From Volvox africanus (Eukaryota; Chlorophyta; Chlorophyceae; Chlamydomonadales; Volvocaceae), in assembly GCA_030268105.1 (NCBI GenBank), contig BSDZ01000078.1:6457501-6521500 (forward strand): 64,000 bases of DNA, given 5' to 3'. The stretch's first letter is position 1; every line of letters begins with the position of its first letter. The position numbers and the translations under genes are program-made. The notes beneath the pieces are model-generated. The model was not told the origin of the DNA and made no database searches. It worked only from the letters and a program-made list of their open reading frames with translations. Below are positions 1 to 12,420 of this stretch, in pieces.

Positions 1-3000
1 AGGCCAACATGTCACAAACCTTATGTAGGGAGAGGTTGCCCGGGGGAAGGGGAGGGGGGGGAGGGGGAATGCAGTGTAAAGGCACAGAGAAGGGAATTTA
101 AGGTAAAACGACTCGTCGGAGAACGTGATCCCGAAATAAGAGGACGCAGAGCGGGCGCGTACAGACATGACGGGGTGCGGGACCGACTGAGACGACCAAA
201 CGCACGAGGAACACTTGGCCTGGAAGGGGGGAGGGCAATCCCGAGGAAGGGGGAGGGCACCGTAGGCTGCCTCACCACCCGCCCATCCCCACCTCACCTG
301 CTTGCAATGCTGCTGCGTATTGGGGGAGCCCGCACCGAAGGCGTCGTGCAGAAAGATCACTCCGAGGCCCTGTGGCGGCGCGGGCGCGGGCGCACCGGCC
401 GGGTCCTCCACCAGCAGCTCAGCAGACCCACGGGTCAGATACCCATCGGTACCCTGCAGGGCCACACCGCGACGAGGGAGCGACCGGGTCTGCGGTGTGC
501 AATTCATTGAGTGCTCTGCGCACAATAGGCCCACCATCCGTCGTGTCCGCACACACAGCTTGCCCCGAGTGCGGCGTGGATTCCTGGAAGAGGGTTAATC
601 TGCGGTTCTGGCCCCACCCCTGTGACATGCGGTGGCGCATAGGAAGCGCGTATCGACTTGGAGCGGGACGTGTGCTGTCAAACGATTTGAAGGTGGGCCG
701 GTGACGTCGTGTCGCGGAGTTGAGTGGAATCGCATGCTACCATACGCTAATGGTAAGTGCAGCTTTTCCCCCTCCCCTTCCCCCTCCCCCTCCCAGCTAG
801 GTACAATATTACCTGTTTCGCCTGATCCCCGTTACAACACACACCTGTGGCAACGTAACCTTCTGTCCAAGCAGTGGCTGCTTGGCCGATAGTTCCTGGA
901 AATAAATGGGCACCTCCGTCTTGCCCAGCAGCTCTTCTTTAAGTTTACCGGCTGGTAAGGGAAGGGGAAATGGGGCGGCGCACATTCAATTAACGACTGA
1001 GTTTTAAACGCCCAAGAAGCAGTAAATCCTCCACCATTCCGTCCCCCAAACCTTTATCCTGCTTGAACGTTTGGCCCCTCCCCTCCCCCACCCGTCCCCC
1101 TCTCCTTTCCCCTGGCCTCCACCCCACTCACGTTCAGACGGCGTGTAATCCTCTCCGCGGTACACCCAGATGGAACGGCCCGAGCGCCACACCACTACAC
1201 CGCCAGAGCGGGACTCAATCAAATCGCAAACCTGCAGACCCATGGGTCATACATACAGTGGCGCCCAACCAAGGATTAAAATGAGGGGGCTGTAGAAGGA
1301 GATACATGTGACTGGCAATTGTGTCTGGCAGTGGAGCACCAAGGAAACGTCGTGAGCTCGCAAAACCCACTCCCACGAACACATGCGTATATGCATGCGA
1401 CATATGCAAACGCGGCCCGTGAGGTGTCAACGTGCAGACTAGGCCTGAAGACATGGAGGGACAGAGGTTAGAAGCCGCGGCCAGGACCCGGACCCGGACC
1501 CGGACCCGGCGGAGAGATGTCAGGGCGGTGAATGAGTGAGTGACGTAGTGAGGGAGTTCACGGCGCCAAACAAATCTCACGGGATACCCGTAAGGGGAGG
1601 GACGGAATATGCCCTCAGGATGCATCTCGGAGTCTTTGGAAACGTCTTTGGAACGCTGACGCTGACCGCACGCGGGGTGAAACACACGGCCCCACACACG
1701 CCCCCCTCCGTACCTCCAATACCTGGAGACACACAGGATGATCGTCTGTCCCCCTCATTTTCCTTTCTAACTTTTCCTTCCAGGCAGACGGACTGCCCTC
1801 TCCAAGGTCCATCTCCCGCCAATCTCTCTAGCCCCTGTGTCCCCTAGTGCTGACTTTCCGCGTCCTCAAACGTGACAATTATATTATCCCCAGCTGTCCA
1901 ACTCACACCGCAAATACCTGGCGGATGTAGGGCAGATACTTCTTGGCAACTTTACGCTTGTCCCGCACTCTCAGCTTGACCAGCTCGTTGCCCCTCCATG
2001 CCAAAAACATGGCGTTGATGACACCGTTGGTGATGCCCGAGGTGCCTGCCGGGCGGAGGCGGGAGCAGCGCGGAGCCAGGAAAGTGCGGACGGGTTATAT
2101 CCTTGTGCGAGGAGGTTGTACAGGAGGATATACGAATGGCAACTGGCAGTCAGCACGCAACCGAAACTCACAGCGTAACTTCAAAAAACATAGTTCCAAA
2201 CTTCCGTTCACCTTAACCTTGCAGTTTCTTGCTTGATGGGCACACGTATCACACACTAAGGGCGAACTAGTCGGTGTCGGTGTGAAATGCCGTCGGTCAA
2301 TCCGGGGATTTAAAACGGCAACCACCGCTTGGGCGCAGCTTGTTGGCGGTTCTGGAAAGCAACAGACCCAGCGGCGGTGGGAACGGCACAGTTGTGGCGG
2401 GCCTTACCTAATGGAATCTCCGGCATGCTGGCGTTTCTAGATCCCATCAGGATGGTCTGCAGCAGCCGCAAATTCACCTCCTGTGCAGTTGTGAGGTACG
2501 GGGCGGCGGCGCGAGCTGAGCAAAATGTAGGAGCGGGGTCTTGAAGACGATACACCAGGAGAGGGTCGAGTCAAAGAGGACGGATCTGAAATGACGGATC
2601 GTGCGCTGCCCTGCTGAGTAAAAACAGGCCGCCTCAGCTCCAGGTTTTCATGCGGTTGCTGCGACTACGGAGCTCCGCCCAGCCAGGGTGTCAGGGGTGC
2701 TGCCAGAGTGCGATATCCCCATCATCTACATCCTTATGGCGGCATGAGAAGCCCCTCTTCCGTCTTCCCTATTGCGCGAGAGTTGGTCTTTGCGTTCGGG
2801 TGCAGGGTTAGGTGCCATTTGCCTCTCGATATAGTACACATCTCGTATGCCTTTCCTTAGACGGATACACCATCCGCGAGCAGCGAGCGTAAGTACACAT
2901 CAACGTCACACGAGAACACCTCCGCGTAGGACGGGTGGTCGGAAGGTCCGAGGATCGGAGCGTGGGCGTTCTCCCCGCTATCCATCCAGCAGAGGCAAGC

Positions 3001-5470
3001 CGTCACATGGCAGCGGAGTCCTCAGTCTTCAAACCTCACGGAGCTAGCCATGCGCGCAGGAATCACCCTCCATCGTGCTCGACTCACCGGCGGCAGGTCG
3101 TGGGTGAGCTTAGGCCCCTGGAGCGGACCTCCTTCCTCGGTGAAGTCGCGCTGCCTCCCCCGGCCGCCGGGCTGCCCCTGGTACGGTACGCAGGGAAGGA
3201 GACGGTGAGGGGTGAAACGGGGCGGCAGTCCACCTAGGTAGGTGGAGACTATGTGGCCCGCGTCCACTATTCGCTGAGTGCTGCCGGGCTGCCAATTGGA
3301 TTGGTAAGGTCCACCACGGATCTGTACATCAGCGATGTACGAAGGGGAGCATTAGCAGTTAGGCAGTCCTATTAACTGCATATCCAAGCCGGACCCGCAC
3401 GGAAAGCCGTCTGTAAGCCACGAGTCTCCGACCAGGGTTCAGATCACACGGCTCAAGGCCACTGATTCCTCATCTTCGATCTGTTCTGATCTCTGTGCGG
3501 AATCCCACACCACGCTTCCGTCCTGGAGCTCTGTTTTGATGCCCCTGCTCCCCACAGCCGCCCTGAAGCAAATCCCTAAATCCGGGGACACAAGGACACA
3601 AGGCCTCCGAGCCTAGCCTCCACCTGCAGGTCCCTGATTTGGTTCTCCAACGAAAATATCTCCTCGCCCTCCATCTCCCCCTCCGGCGCATCCTCTTCGT
3701 CGTCATCACCATCGTCGCTTCTCGCCGCCGCTGCCGCTGCCACCGCCTTTTGGCGCTTGTACGCGGTATGTGCCGCCACGTACCTGGCTGCGTTCCTGGC
3801 CGCAACCTCGGCGGCCCTCTCCTTAGCCTCGGGGGACTGCAGGAAGGAATGGGGCCCGGCAGGTTAGACACGCCCATCCCTTAGGAATGCGAGCCGTAGG
3901 CCACATCAACGACCTGGCGGCACAACACACTGCATGAAGGACGACCCGCACGCGAGCGACCCCCTCTAGTTGCACCTCTTCTGCTTGTCTGATGAGATCC
4001 TGTCTGACCCCTGCGGCTGTTGGTCGCCGGAAGGTCTGAGACGAAGCCCTGATCAAAACAGGCCGGGGTGCAGCCGGCACACGTTAAAAACGCGCCGTCC
4101 GCCCCCGTCTCCCCTAGAACGCAATCCTGAATTCCCCCCCTTTTACCACGCCCCTAATCCCACTCCCTCTCAATAATTTGGCGACTTAGACCCAAGGCGT
4201 CTTCAAAAAGCATTCTCGTGGGAATATCACGCTTGATGCCGCCTACCGGTTCCTTGGACTTCTTTCTATTCGTTGTCTTCGGCCTCTTCGGGCTCCACAT
4301 CCCGTCTCCGTACTCCTTCGCTGCCGCCGCCACCCACTGCTGCCGCTGCTGCTGTCGCCCTCCGAGATGATCTTCCCCTGCCTCCGTCTCCACCTGCTCC
4401 TCCTGTCGTGGCCGTCGCACTGAGCTATGTAGCCGCCGCTCTGCTACCCGGAACTCCCGGCTGACGGCCGCACGCGCCGGCCCCCGGGTTTCCCGACGCA
4501 GTGATGTCCGCACCGAGTGCAGTCGGTTCTCCTGGATCTCCAGAGGGCTCTGGACGTGGAGGTCCCAATGGGTTGGAATGATGGGGAGTCTAGTCTCCTA
4601 AAGTGGGTGCGTAAGTACCGGGGGGGGGGAACCTCACCAGGAACGCACCCCGTGGCACCAGAACCACCGGACCGCTACCCAAAGGCCACAGACGGGTTGC
4701 ACGGGGGTTTGTACGGGGGGTTTAGCCCCGATCCGCACTAGCAATTAATTGCCAAGTCAACCCGTTAGATTAGCGGCGGCCAGCCCTAATAGAGCTGAGT
4801 GGCCAGTTCGGGCGGTTACGTCTAGCAATGAGAGGCTTCGATGATCATTGAAGAAGAGGTCCTTCCCTCAAATGCATCGTCATTTGATGCCAGCTGGATT
4901 AGATTTGAGGGCGATGATTTGGCCGTCGGGCATTGGCTGAGTTTTATGTTCCTAGGGTAGGCGGGGGTGTTGGTACATGGCATCTATGTGGTCGTGGAGG
5001 GCCCTCACACAACTCTCATGTTCATGGAACCAAGTTGCATGTCATTATGCGCGGAGCATATGGAACCAGAGGAATGCATATCCTGACGAGAGGCACGGAA
5101 GAGGTGGGATGGTAAGGGACGGCGGTCTTTGTCTCTTTGGGGGCCCCAGCAGTCGCGTATTCAGCCTTCACCTCGCACCTACCAAGTTAGTGCCTGAATC
5201 TTGAAGGGATTGCGCGTGGATGTCTAGCAACTCGCGCATGCTGGTCGTGGATTCGGTCGGAGCCGGCGGCGCGGCGTCCTGAAAGAGCGTCCGCCGGGAC
5301 CCCGGCACCCGTGCTTCTCCATGCTCCTGCTTTGGAAGGTCATCCGAATTTCCGTCAGCGGCGACGCAGACTCTGACTATGCGTGATGGTGTGAGGCGAG
5401 ACGCAAGGAAACGTCTGGCACCGAGGTTCAAGGAGGCAAATCCACGAGGGAACAGACGTCCAAGATGCAT
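1..5470 (-). CDS. CRM-domain RNA-binding protein, probably chloroplast (3' end beyond left edge)
   Basis: Exons in transcript order, all in phase with GT..AG borders: 5470-5183, 4597-4247, 4035-3976, 3836-3624, 3177-3088, 2480-2408, 2045-1918, 1231-1132, 951-845, 489-298; a further exon may start near base 19. About 530 residues are visible. The N-terminus (MHLGRLFPRGF..., Arg/Ser-rich, ending near VRVCVAA) looks like an organelle transit peptide; an in-frame Met at 5590 would add 40 residues. A charged coiled-coil stretch (exon 3836-3624) precedes a CRM fold: GITNGVINAMF, W..NELVKLRV and GGVVVWRSG, the family's hallmark segments. CRM proteins bind group II introns or pre-ribosomal RNA in plastids and mitochondria, so a role in organelle intron splicing or ribosome assembly is inferred. 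Domain identity is strong; exact target is unknown. It is divergent from the cyclin gene. Confidence 0.8.
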
Positions 5471-5866
5471 TTTGAATAGAGACCTATTAATTATGAATTT
5501 AGCTCCAGTGGAAGCTCTAATACCGGAATCCACCAGCGACAGGAGATTGCGCAATCCATAATTGGTGACGATCCTCCACGATAAAGGCACAATTACTATT
5601 TACTTTCGACCTTTTTCACTGTGTACCTCCTAGTTGCATTTGCCATTCGTGGAGTCATGCAGTCGTGGACCCGTGCTCACGTCAAAGACGTTGGCCGTTG
5701 GTCGGTTAATCCAAGCACAGTATTGAATGCGAGGCTGTCGCACGCTTGTCATTACGCAATATTTTCTGGAAACGTGCATGTCAAATAACTGGGTTTTACT
5801 GGTTGATTCCTGCAATAATTACCGGTAACGAGCCCTGATATCGCATTTCGCTAGGCTGGTCACACA
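5471..5866. promoter_or_regulatory. Intergenic region between divergent CRM and cyclin genes
   Basis: About 400 bp between the putative start codons of two divergently oriented genes. It must contain both 5' UTRs and promoters and may be a shared bidirectional promoter. No clear TATA box or repeat was recognised. The in-frame upstream extension of the CRM first exon (to 5590) overlaps it. Confidence 0.4.
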
Positions 5867-7368
5867 ATGGAGGACTTCAAGACAAAAATTAATGCTGTGC
5901 CCTACTTCCGAACTGTATGCCTTTTAAAGTCTTGCGCGTCGCTGCTTAGGATGCCGCCTCGGTCCTTAGCCACTGCACTAGCATATTTACACTCTTGGCA
6001 CCGGGCAGCTAATGCAGGCGACTTCGAAGATGTAGGTAACCTCTCCTGTGTTATGTTTTTCCAACGTCTTAGATATGCTGCCTTCGATACCGGAGTTTTC
6101 GCACTCGTACGACACCTGCCTGCCCCTTTTTTTCAACGTGTGGCCCATTCAACTTTGTCAGGACGCAATGCTGGCGGCCTGCCTGCTCCTTGCATCCAAA
6201 GTTGAAGAAGTGGGTGACAGGGGGTTATACTATGCTTTGTCTTTGTTGACAGTGATGTGGGGGGTTTGTTTGGCGTGGGCGTCCGTCAGACAAGCTGCAT
6301 ATATATGCTTGATGTCGTAACTCACATGAAATCCCGTATTTTCATATCAATGTCGTAACTTTATCGGTTCTCTTTTGAATCACGATCGCACCCAGTTGCC
6401 TCGCTTTTCTACCTAAATAAATTGCTTTCCCTCTCACCTTCCAGGCGGCCACTTCAAATAACCACTTACTGAATGTTGTCAAGATAATGAGCCAATTGCA
6501 GCGAGATTGTTTGGACCCTAAGGACTACCGGGTGGGACCGATGTTCCAAGGCCAGGAAGTTCAGCTGCACAGGCAGGAGGCTGAAGAGGAGGCTGAAGGC
6601 GCTGCCTTGCGGTCGCGGCTGCACGGCCAGCGACAAGCGCAGGAGCAGCCTGCAGGCGACCGGTGCCGGGGCTGGGGTTCCGGCGCCAGGATCGGCTCCA
6701 GCGCTGGAGCTCACCCAGCACCAGGCAGGCAGATCGAGGGTGGTACTGGAGGCAGCAGCCCTGATGCCACTGCTGCAGCGGCTGCTGCCTCGCTGCTGTT
6801 GTTGCAGCCAGATGCGGCGCCGCCTGATGCCCTCCGCGCATGTGTGTTGAACTGTGAGGTGCTGGTAGGGTCAGCTTATTATGCCGCCAAGCAGGCCATG
6901 CTAGATGCGGAGCAGCGACTACTGCGAGCGCTGCAGTTTCGTGTCAGAGTGGTGCAGCCACACGCACTACTGCTGAATGCGGCGCGCTGCCTGCGCATGC
7001 CGAGCGGCGTGCAGCGTCTGGCCCTGGCAATACTGAACGACTTGTGGGCTTACACGGACTTTTGCATGCTGCTGGTGCCTTCGCCGTCATCACCATCGCA
7101 CGATAGAAATGGCGGCATGACGTCTGGGGGCATGGAGGCGACAATGGCTGTGTTGGAGGCGGCGACGAGGCTGTCTGGATGGCAGGTGTGGGTGCCAACC
7201 CGCGCACGGGATATGGGGCTGCAGTGGTGGCAATTGCTGGGATTGGCACGGGATGACGCAGCCATGGCGAACTTGGTGACGGTGGTAATGCAGGCGTGTG
7301 CCGACTGCCATCAAGCCACAGCGGCGACGAGCAAGGCAAGCAAGCAAGGGGAACTTACAAGGAAGTAA
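5867..7368 (+). CDS. Cyclin Q-like protein (CCNQ/FAM58 family)
   Basis: Three exons in phase 0: 5867-6031, 6162-6209, 6445-7368 (stop TAA), about 378 residues. Exon 1 begins the cyclin box (LLKSCASLL.MPPRSLATALAYLHSW), exon 2 gives DAMLAACLLLASKVEE, the K-V-E-E of cyclin-box helix 3. Exon 3 continues with YYAAKQAMLDAEQRLLRAL then FRVRVVQPHALLLNAA, the region where cyclins Q/L/T carry E..LL..L.F....HPH..L. The C-terminal LQWWQLLGLARDD resembles the WWQVF segment of animal cyclin Q, which is why Q is preferred over L or T. A Gln/Ala/Gly-rich insertion (about residues 105-190) separates the two halves and is unlike animal homologues. Cyclin Q activates CDK10 in animals; an equivalent partner here is inferred. 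Confidence 0.75.
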
Positions 7369-10149
7369 TGGCAGAAATTAAGAGGAAGAATAAATGACCC
7401 AGACATTGTTGCGTGTGAAATGGATATTGCAAGGACCTAAGTACGCAGGTCCGCCATCGGATCAGCGATTGGGTGCCAGCTCGCGGTTTGGGTTTAGGGG
7501 TTTATGGTTTTAGAGGCCACGGTTGCAGCGGTTGCAGCCCTAAGTACTGCAGTCGGGTTGCCGGAGCAGTCGAGGCCTAACGAATGTTGCTCAATAGGGG
7601 TCTTGATGCTGCTGGATGGTTGGTTTTGTTTCGGGGTGAAAGCGTAAGGGCAAAAGCGCGTACAGAGACTGACATCTTGACATGACTGACTGTGAATTCT
7701 TCGGAAGGACCGCAGGACAGCTGCTTAGGACAGGACAGGTGAAGACTCTGCTGTTCAAGTGGGTGCTGATAAGTTGGTATAGTGAACAAGGCTGCGGTGG
7801 CTAGGGCACAACCCGCTAGTAAGATCTACGAGGTTACATGCGTCCGCGATTGGCGCGTCATGGGCAAAAACTATGAAGTAATGGGCATCATTGTAGCGGG
7901 TGTATCCCTGCGCCCCCCTCTGAGGTTTGGCCACGCTCATGATGTCTGCTATGCGGGGTGCGCTCTCGGGATTGTGGCGTATTACAGGACCTAAGAAGAA
8001 GGGGAAGGGGGCGGAAACAGCCAACATGTGCCAGGGACTAATGCAATTGAAGCAATCGAAGCGACGCAGTTTTGAACGGTGCTTAATCCATTTCAATGGG
8101 ACCATACTTGATAAGGCCTGCTGCGATCTGGGTAAATTGCTGACAGACGCCAGCCACTTGATATCCCCTAGGCTGCGTACAGATAATGGAGCTACGGAGC
8201 CTAACAGCTTTGGACATTACTTAGAACGGCCCTAGAACAGTTACGGGTTTCAAATTGTATACACGGCACACGTGGGAAAGCAGCCTTCGTCATGTTCATA
8301 CGGTTTATTAAGGAGTTTTCTTCAATACGGACACGAAATGATATTAGTGTATCAGTGGCTAACAGTATATACTCATAAAGGCCATTTCACCAGAATCTCC
8401 ATTGTCCCATCCTCCTTCCCGTCCGGTCTGCGCTCTGCTGTCTCGACCCTCCTCCTGCGCGCTCGGCTGTTTCTGGCGATTGCATCTCCTATATATTCCC
8501 ATCTATGGCACCCAGAGCCTGCTGGTGATCCGGGCAGTACATCAAAATCCTTATTCGCACGGAAACTGATATCACTCCGGCCTTTCCATTCCCCAGAGTC
8601 CCCAGAGTCCTTCCGTCCTTCGCCTGCAGACTGCTGCTACTCTGGAGCCTCCTTCAAGAGGCCCCTGGGGCCACTCCCCAATCCTCCGGAAACCGCTGCT
8701 GCTCCGGCCATTCCCACAGAATTCCCAGGTGTTCCTTTTCGCCTTTCCTTTCCGTAACTCCTCTCAACTTGCCTCAGCCCGCAAGTGTGGCGTCATATGG
8801 CTACCAATCGTATAGAGGCTGTGTTCGCTATAGGTCACTTTACAACCATAGGTAATAAATAGGAACATCACGAGCTTCTAGCTGTGGGTGCCGGGTGTAT
8901 GCACAGTTGCACGCGTTTATGGCAAATTGCACGTTTTTTGCACAGTTGCGTCTGACTCCCCTGGGAATGCTTTCGGTTTATCTTCTAAAGATGTCGCGTA
9001 CTTTTTGCCCTTGCGCTACTAGGAGTTTAAAAAGTAGTTCCCTTGGACATTTTCGGTAGGTTAGTGCCGTCGTCCTGTTGTGTATGTCGGCCGTTAATGC
9101 TACAATTACCGTTGTATTTGATAACCTCTGCCATTCATCTGTGATTATACCTCATTTAATTGCATCTTCATTCAAACTACTTGCAATGCCTTTCGCCCGC
9201 TAGCCATCTCCTTGGGATTCCTGTCATCGCTATCTTTCAACTTCTTTCGCAATCAGATGCAACGGTCGCATCCAGCAGCAATGCTGGCGCCAGCGCAAAA
9301 CAAGACTACTCGATTACCCCTGGCTTGCCTGTCGTCGCAGAATAGACCCTAAATGGATGTTATTTGTCTAGAAGTTCAATTATGATTTTGTCCTCCTTCT
9401 CAAACTTAAATGGCCCCTTTTGTTTAGGAGTTTCATTTGCCCCTTTGGCGAAATCAATTGTCATTGCTTTGCGTGGACGTGCTTCAGGCTGTCTTGCGGG
9501 ATAATGAAAGATATGATGGTCCAGCCGAAACCTAGCCACGTTCCCAGATTTGCGGGAGCGAACATAAATTTTACGACTTGTTTCCTGCATGCCTCGGTTG
9601 TTGGATCCATCGTACGTTCGATGAATTACATCCCTAACAGAGCAGATCTGCTCTGATTTCAAGCTATGGCCCAACTTTCTGTTGCATATCATTGCAATAG
9701 GTAGACAATAAGAAAGTTGCACTATGTAAACATTAGCTCCTATGATCCTGTTTTCCGTCAAAGAACGATGGGGCGAAAAGAAGGTGCTGCTATCCGCTCC
9801 TCAGGACGGAGCCGTAATAAAACCAGGAGTTCTGCAGCAACGATAATGCAAGCGAGATGTGCCGATTAGAACCCTTTGCGTTCACCGACCCTGAGCCTCG
9901 CCGGAAGCGCGCCAAGTCCGCTAATTCAGGTTTTCCAGGTATTTTTGGGCTCGCATGCTCATCTAGTTGCATGTAGTAATACTGGGCAACGGATATGAGA
10001 TCAGTCGTCCCCACACAGGCGGTTCGTTTCCTGCTGGCGCTGCACCAGCGGCGTCAAGAGGGCGCCAACCTACGCAAGTACATTCCAACCCTTCAGGTGC
10101 GGGATTACCTCCTTCGGGACCTCTTCGCAAGCTCGGCATTAAACACATC
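7369..10149. other. Region without a convincing gene
   Basis: No ORF here has recognisable domains or convincing splice signals. A degenerate telomere-like run (ggtttagggg tttatggttttag) lies near 7490-7515. A 133-codon minus-strand ORF (9360-9761) and a plus-strand ORF entering the AT-rich patch at 9995 look better than random but match nothing I know. Composition falls steadily towards the AT-rich patch that begins near 10150. Confidence 0.4.
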
Positions 10150-11338
10150 TTCTTGCGTAACAAATGACATTTCAATATCGAGCTGGGAAAAGTTTTTAGA
10201 GTCTGTAACCAGCCAGTTTATTGATACTCTTTCTCATTCAAATTATAAGAAAACAAAAGACGGTGCTATAATAAAGCGTAAACAGTTGAAATGCATATTT
10301 GCTTGAGAAAAGATCTCAAATAATAAAGAATTCGTTACCAAAGGGCTAGAAAGGTTAATTAAAAATCGAGAGCTTCTTGGGAATCAGCAATTAGTGTTTT
10401 TATTTTTATCAAAAAAACCCAAGCTATCTGAGTTAAAATTGCCGCTGCACCTACAATTCTATCTGATATATAACCGTCTATCTCCTCGGAAATAATTTTT
10501 TGATCAACTTTAACCTTACGAAAGTAGTATGTTCTACTACGACTAATTTATAATTCCGAAAAAATATTTATTGGGTTTCGCAATAAACATTAAAATGATT
10601 CCCCAGTTTCCGAAAACATCAAGCAAAATACTCCTGAAATGTTTGCATCAGTGGTAAATGAAGTGAAGTGAAGAAAGTAAAGTCAAGAAGTTGGAGGAAT
10701 CTTCATCAAATGTTGGCTCTACTACAGGTTCTAAATGGATTTTGTGATGTCTTTTTCGAGCCAGGAACTATCTTCCGGTTTTTGATACATGTGTTCCGCC
10801 GCAGAGTTCAAGAGATTTAGGAAACTGAATTTAAATAAATACTTTTGACTCAAAAATTTCGTCTAAGACTTGAGTTTCCCTGGCATCACGATCAAATGGT
10901 TTAGCTGTTATCCTTAAAAATACTGTTCTATTTTTTACCTCGATATTACCGTAATTATTCTAACTTTCTTAGCAAACTTGTCTTCCATAGCTTGGTTTTT
11001 ATGCGTTTCTTTTAGAAGAATTTGAAAGTCTAGACTTAAAAAGAGAAAAGATAGTTCTTTTTAATAGTTCCCGAAATCTCAGATTTTGCCGGTATGCAAG
11101 TTTTGAAGCGGATGACAAAGGTAACTAAGAAAGCAGCCAAAAATGAGAACCGGATGGGATGATAATACAAGAAACGCTCCTACATGATTTCATTAATTGG
11201 TGTCTATGTTTAGATCTAATGTAGCCTTTTTCGCAAAAAAATATTGATTTGTTTCAGAACAAGATATTTTGCGAGGAAATTTTACTTCCCAAAGTCATAA
11301 GCCAAGTCGCAAAATGTCTTTATAATATCCGGGATATC
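10150..11338. other. AT-rich patch of bacterial-type gene debris (patch 1a)
   Basis: Composition switches abruptly to AT-rich sequence and stays so until the copia LTR at 11339. Short reading segments of bacterial style appear on both strands, broken by stops; one is an alanyl-tRNA synthetase piece (10768-10831). Another plus-strand run (about 10150-10495, Lys/Asn/Ile-rich, with one internal TGA) and a minus-strand run next to it are unidentified. Interpreted as decayed horizontally acquired endosymbiont DNA by comparison with the other patches. Confidence 0.6.
10768..10831 (-). pseudogene. alaS: Alanyl-tRNA synthetase fragment (C-terminal SAD domain)
   Basis: Minus-strand translation reads SLELCGGTHVSKTGR followed by a stop. 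ELCGGTHV..TG is the signature of the second catalytic/editing (SAD) domain of AlaRS, which contains a zinc-binding Cys and His. Only about 20 residues remain and both sides run into unrelated or frameshifted sequence, so this is a gene fragment within AT-rich DNA. A short motif match, but a very specific one. Confidence 0.6.
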
Positions 11339-11580
11339 TGTTGAGACGTAGACTATCAGAGATTAGGAAGCCTGACGTAATAACGAGAAAATTACGTTAC
11401 ATAGTATCTGATAGTAAAAAGGTCTGAATTGTTCGCTCTGGAGTCGGCACTGAGACTTGCGCGTATAGCAATACAATCTGTACGAGCACGGGTCGATAGT
11501 GTACTGCTGAGTACAGCTACAACAGCACGATTGTTGCTAGTACGGATCGTCATATCCAACCGATATCTCACTTCATAACA
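11339..11580 (-). repeat. LTR of copia element A (3' LTR)
   Basis: A 242-bp LTR running from TGTTGAGACGTAGACTA to TTCATAACA (TGTT...AACA ends). Its start recurs at 16408 and 20684, and its end recurs at 16501. It marks the left end of the Ty1/copia cluster and directly abuts AT-rich bacterial-type DNA at 11338. Confidence 0.8.
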
Positions 11581-12011
11581 CGCCCCCTCGAGATGTGCCT
11601 AGCAACAATTGAAAGACGTTAACTCCAACCAGGGACTCTTCTTGAAACCAAAAACTAAGCCAAACGAGCTCACCCTAAGCAAACTCTGAATGCTTACTCG
11701 GCCAAGCCCATTGCCATAATGCACTACCTTAACTTGATCTCTCCAAGTGCCTTAGTTCATCTGCTACCATATCCTCCGTCGAACAATGAGACAAGGCAAC
11801 TTCCTTCCTCGAGACCCGCTCCCATACATGCTTTTCTGTCTAGTGGCACTTATATTTAATTAAACCTTTTCTCTTTTACTGAAGATAAGCACTTTTAGGA
11901 CACAAACATAACTAGGAACCAATATATAATAATTTCACCAGTCAACAGGAATGAACCATCCTTACCAATTATTTGCTTTAAAAATAACCATATTGACAAA
12001 CTGTTGCTGCT

Positions 12012-12300
12012 ATGCAAGTAAAACAGCCAAATTCAGAACCTAAACCCAACTTAGATATGCAAATAACTCAGTCACAAGAGGCGCATTTACCTCTAGCTCA
12101 AGACAAAAAAATTGCTTCTAAAGAAAATAAGACGACTGAAATTCAGTCGGAACGTTTTTGCTTTTGTCTTAGGGATTTTAGCAGCTCTTTTAACGGCTGT
12201 TTATTCTTTAAAAATCATTATGGCTACTTTTCATGGTAAAACCACTCTTTCTGAGGATATTTTTAGCCATGCAAAAAATCGCATACAGTTTTTTATCATC
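12012..12300 (+). pseudogene. Bacterial-type small membrane protein, frameshifted
   Basis: A start-codon ORF gives a hydrophilic Gln/Lys-rich N-terminus (MQVKQPNSEPKPNL...) to about 12155. The reading then continues in another frame with a membrane helix (FAFVLGILAALLTAVYSL), followed by KIIMATFHGKTTLSEDI. One frameshift between 12150 and 12170 restores a plausible single-pass protein. AT-rich codon use is unlike the algal genes around it. The family is not recognised. Confidence 0.45.
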
Positions 12301-12420
12301 GTTATCATATAGTGTGGATAACGAAATATCGTTATAAAGTACTTACTCACGACATAAAGAAACGTGTTCGGGAACTAGTTTTACAGTTAGCTGAGGAAAC
12401 GGGTATAAAGCTAGAAAACG
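12267..12420 (+). pseudogene. tnpA: IS200/IS605-family transposase TnpA, N-terminal fragment
   Basis: Plus-strand frame reads SHTVFYHRYHIVWITKYRYK, then VLTHDIKKRVRELVLQLAEE. H.VW.TKYRYKVL at the N-terminus is typical of IS200/IS605 Y1 transposases. About 50 residues remain; the later HUH motif and catalytic Tyr are absent because copia element A resumes at about 12421. This is a prokaryotic insertion-sequence gene broken inside a eukaryotic retrotransposon. No IS ends or hairpins were recognised. Confidence 0.7.

Noticed and set aside
8272..8757. 161-codon plus-strand ORF
   Set aside because: Ser/Pro/Arg-rich with no domain, no promoter or splice context, and codon use like noncoding GC-rich sequence.
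9360..9761. 133-codon minus-strand ORF with KFEKEDKIIIELLDK end
   Set aside because: Protein-like composition, but no family recognised, no splice partners and a position in a region of composition change. Not supported as a gene.
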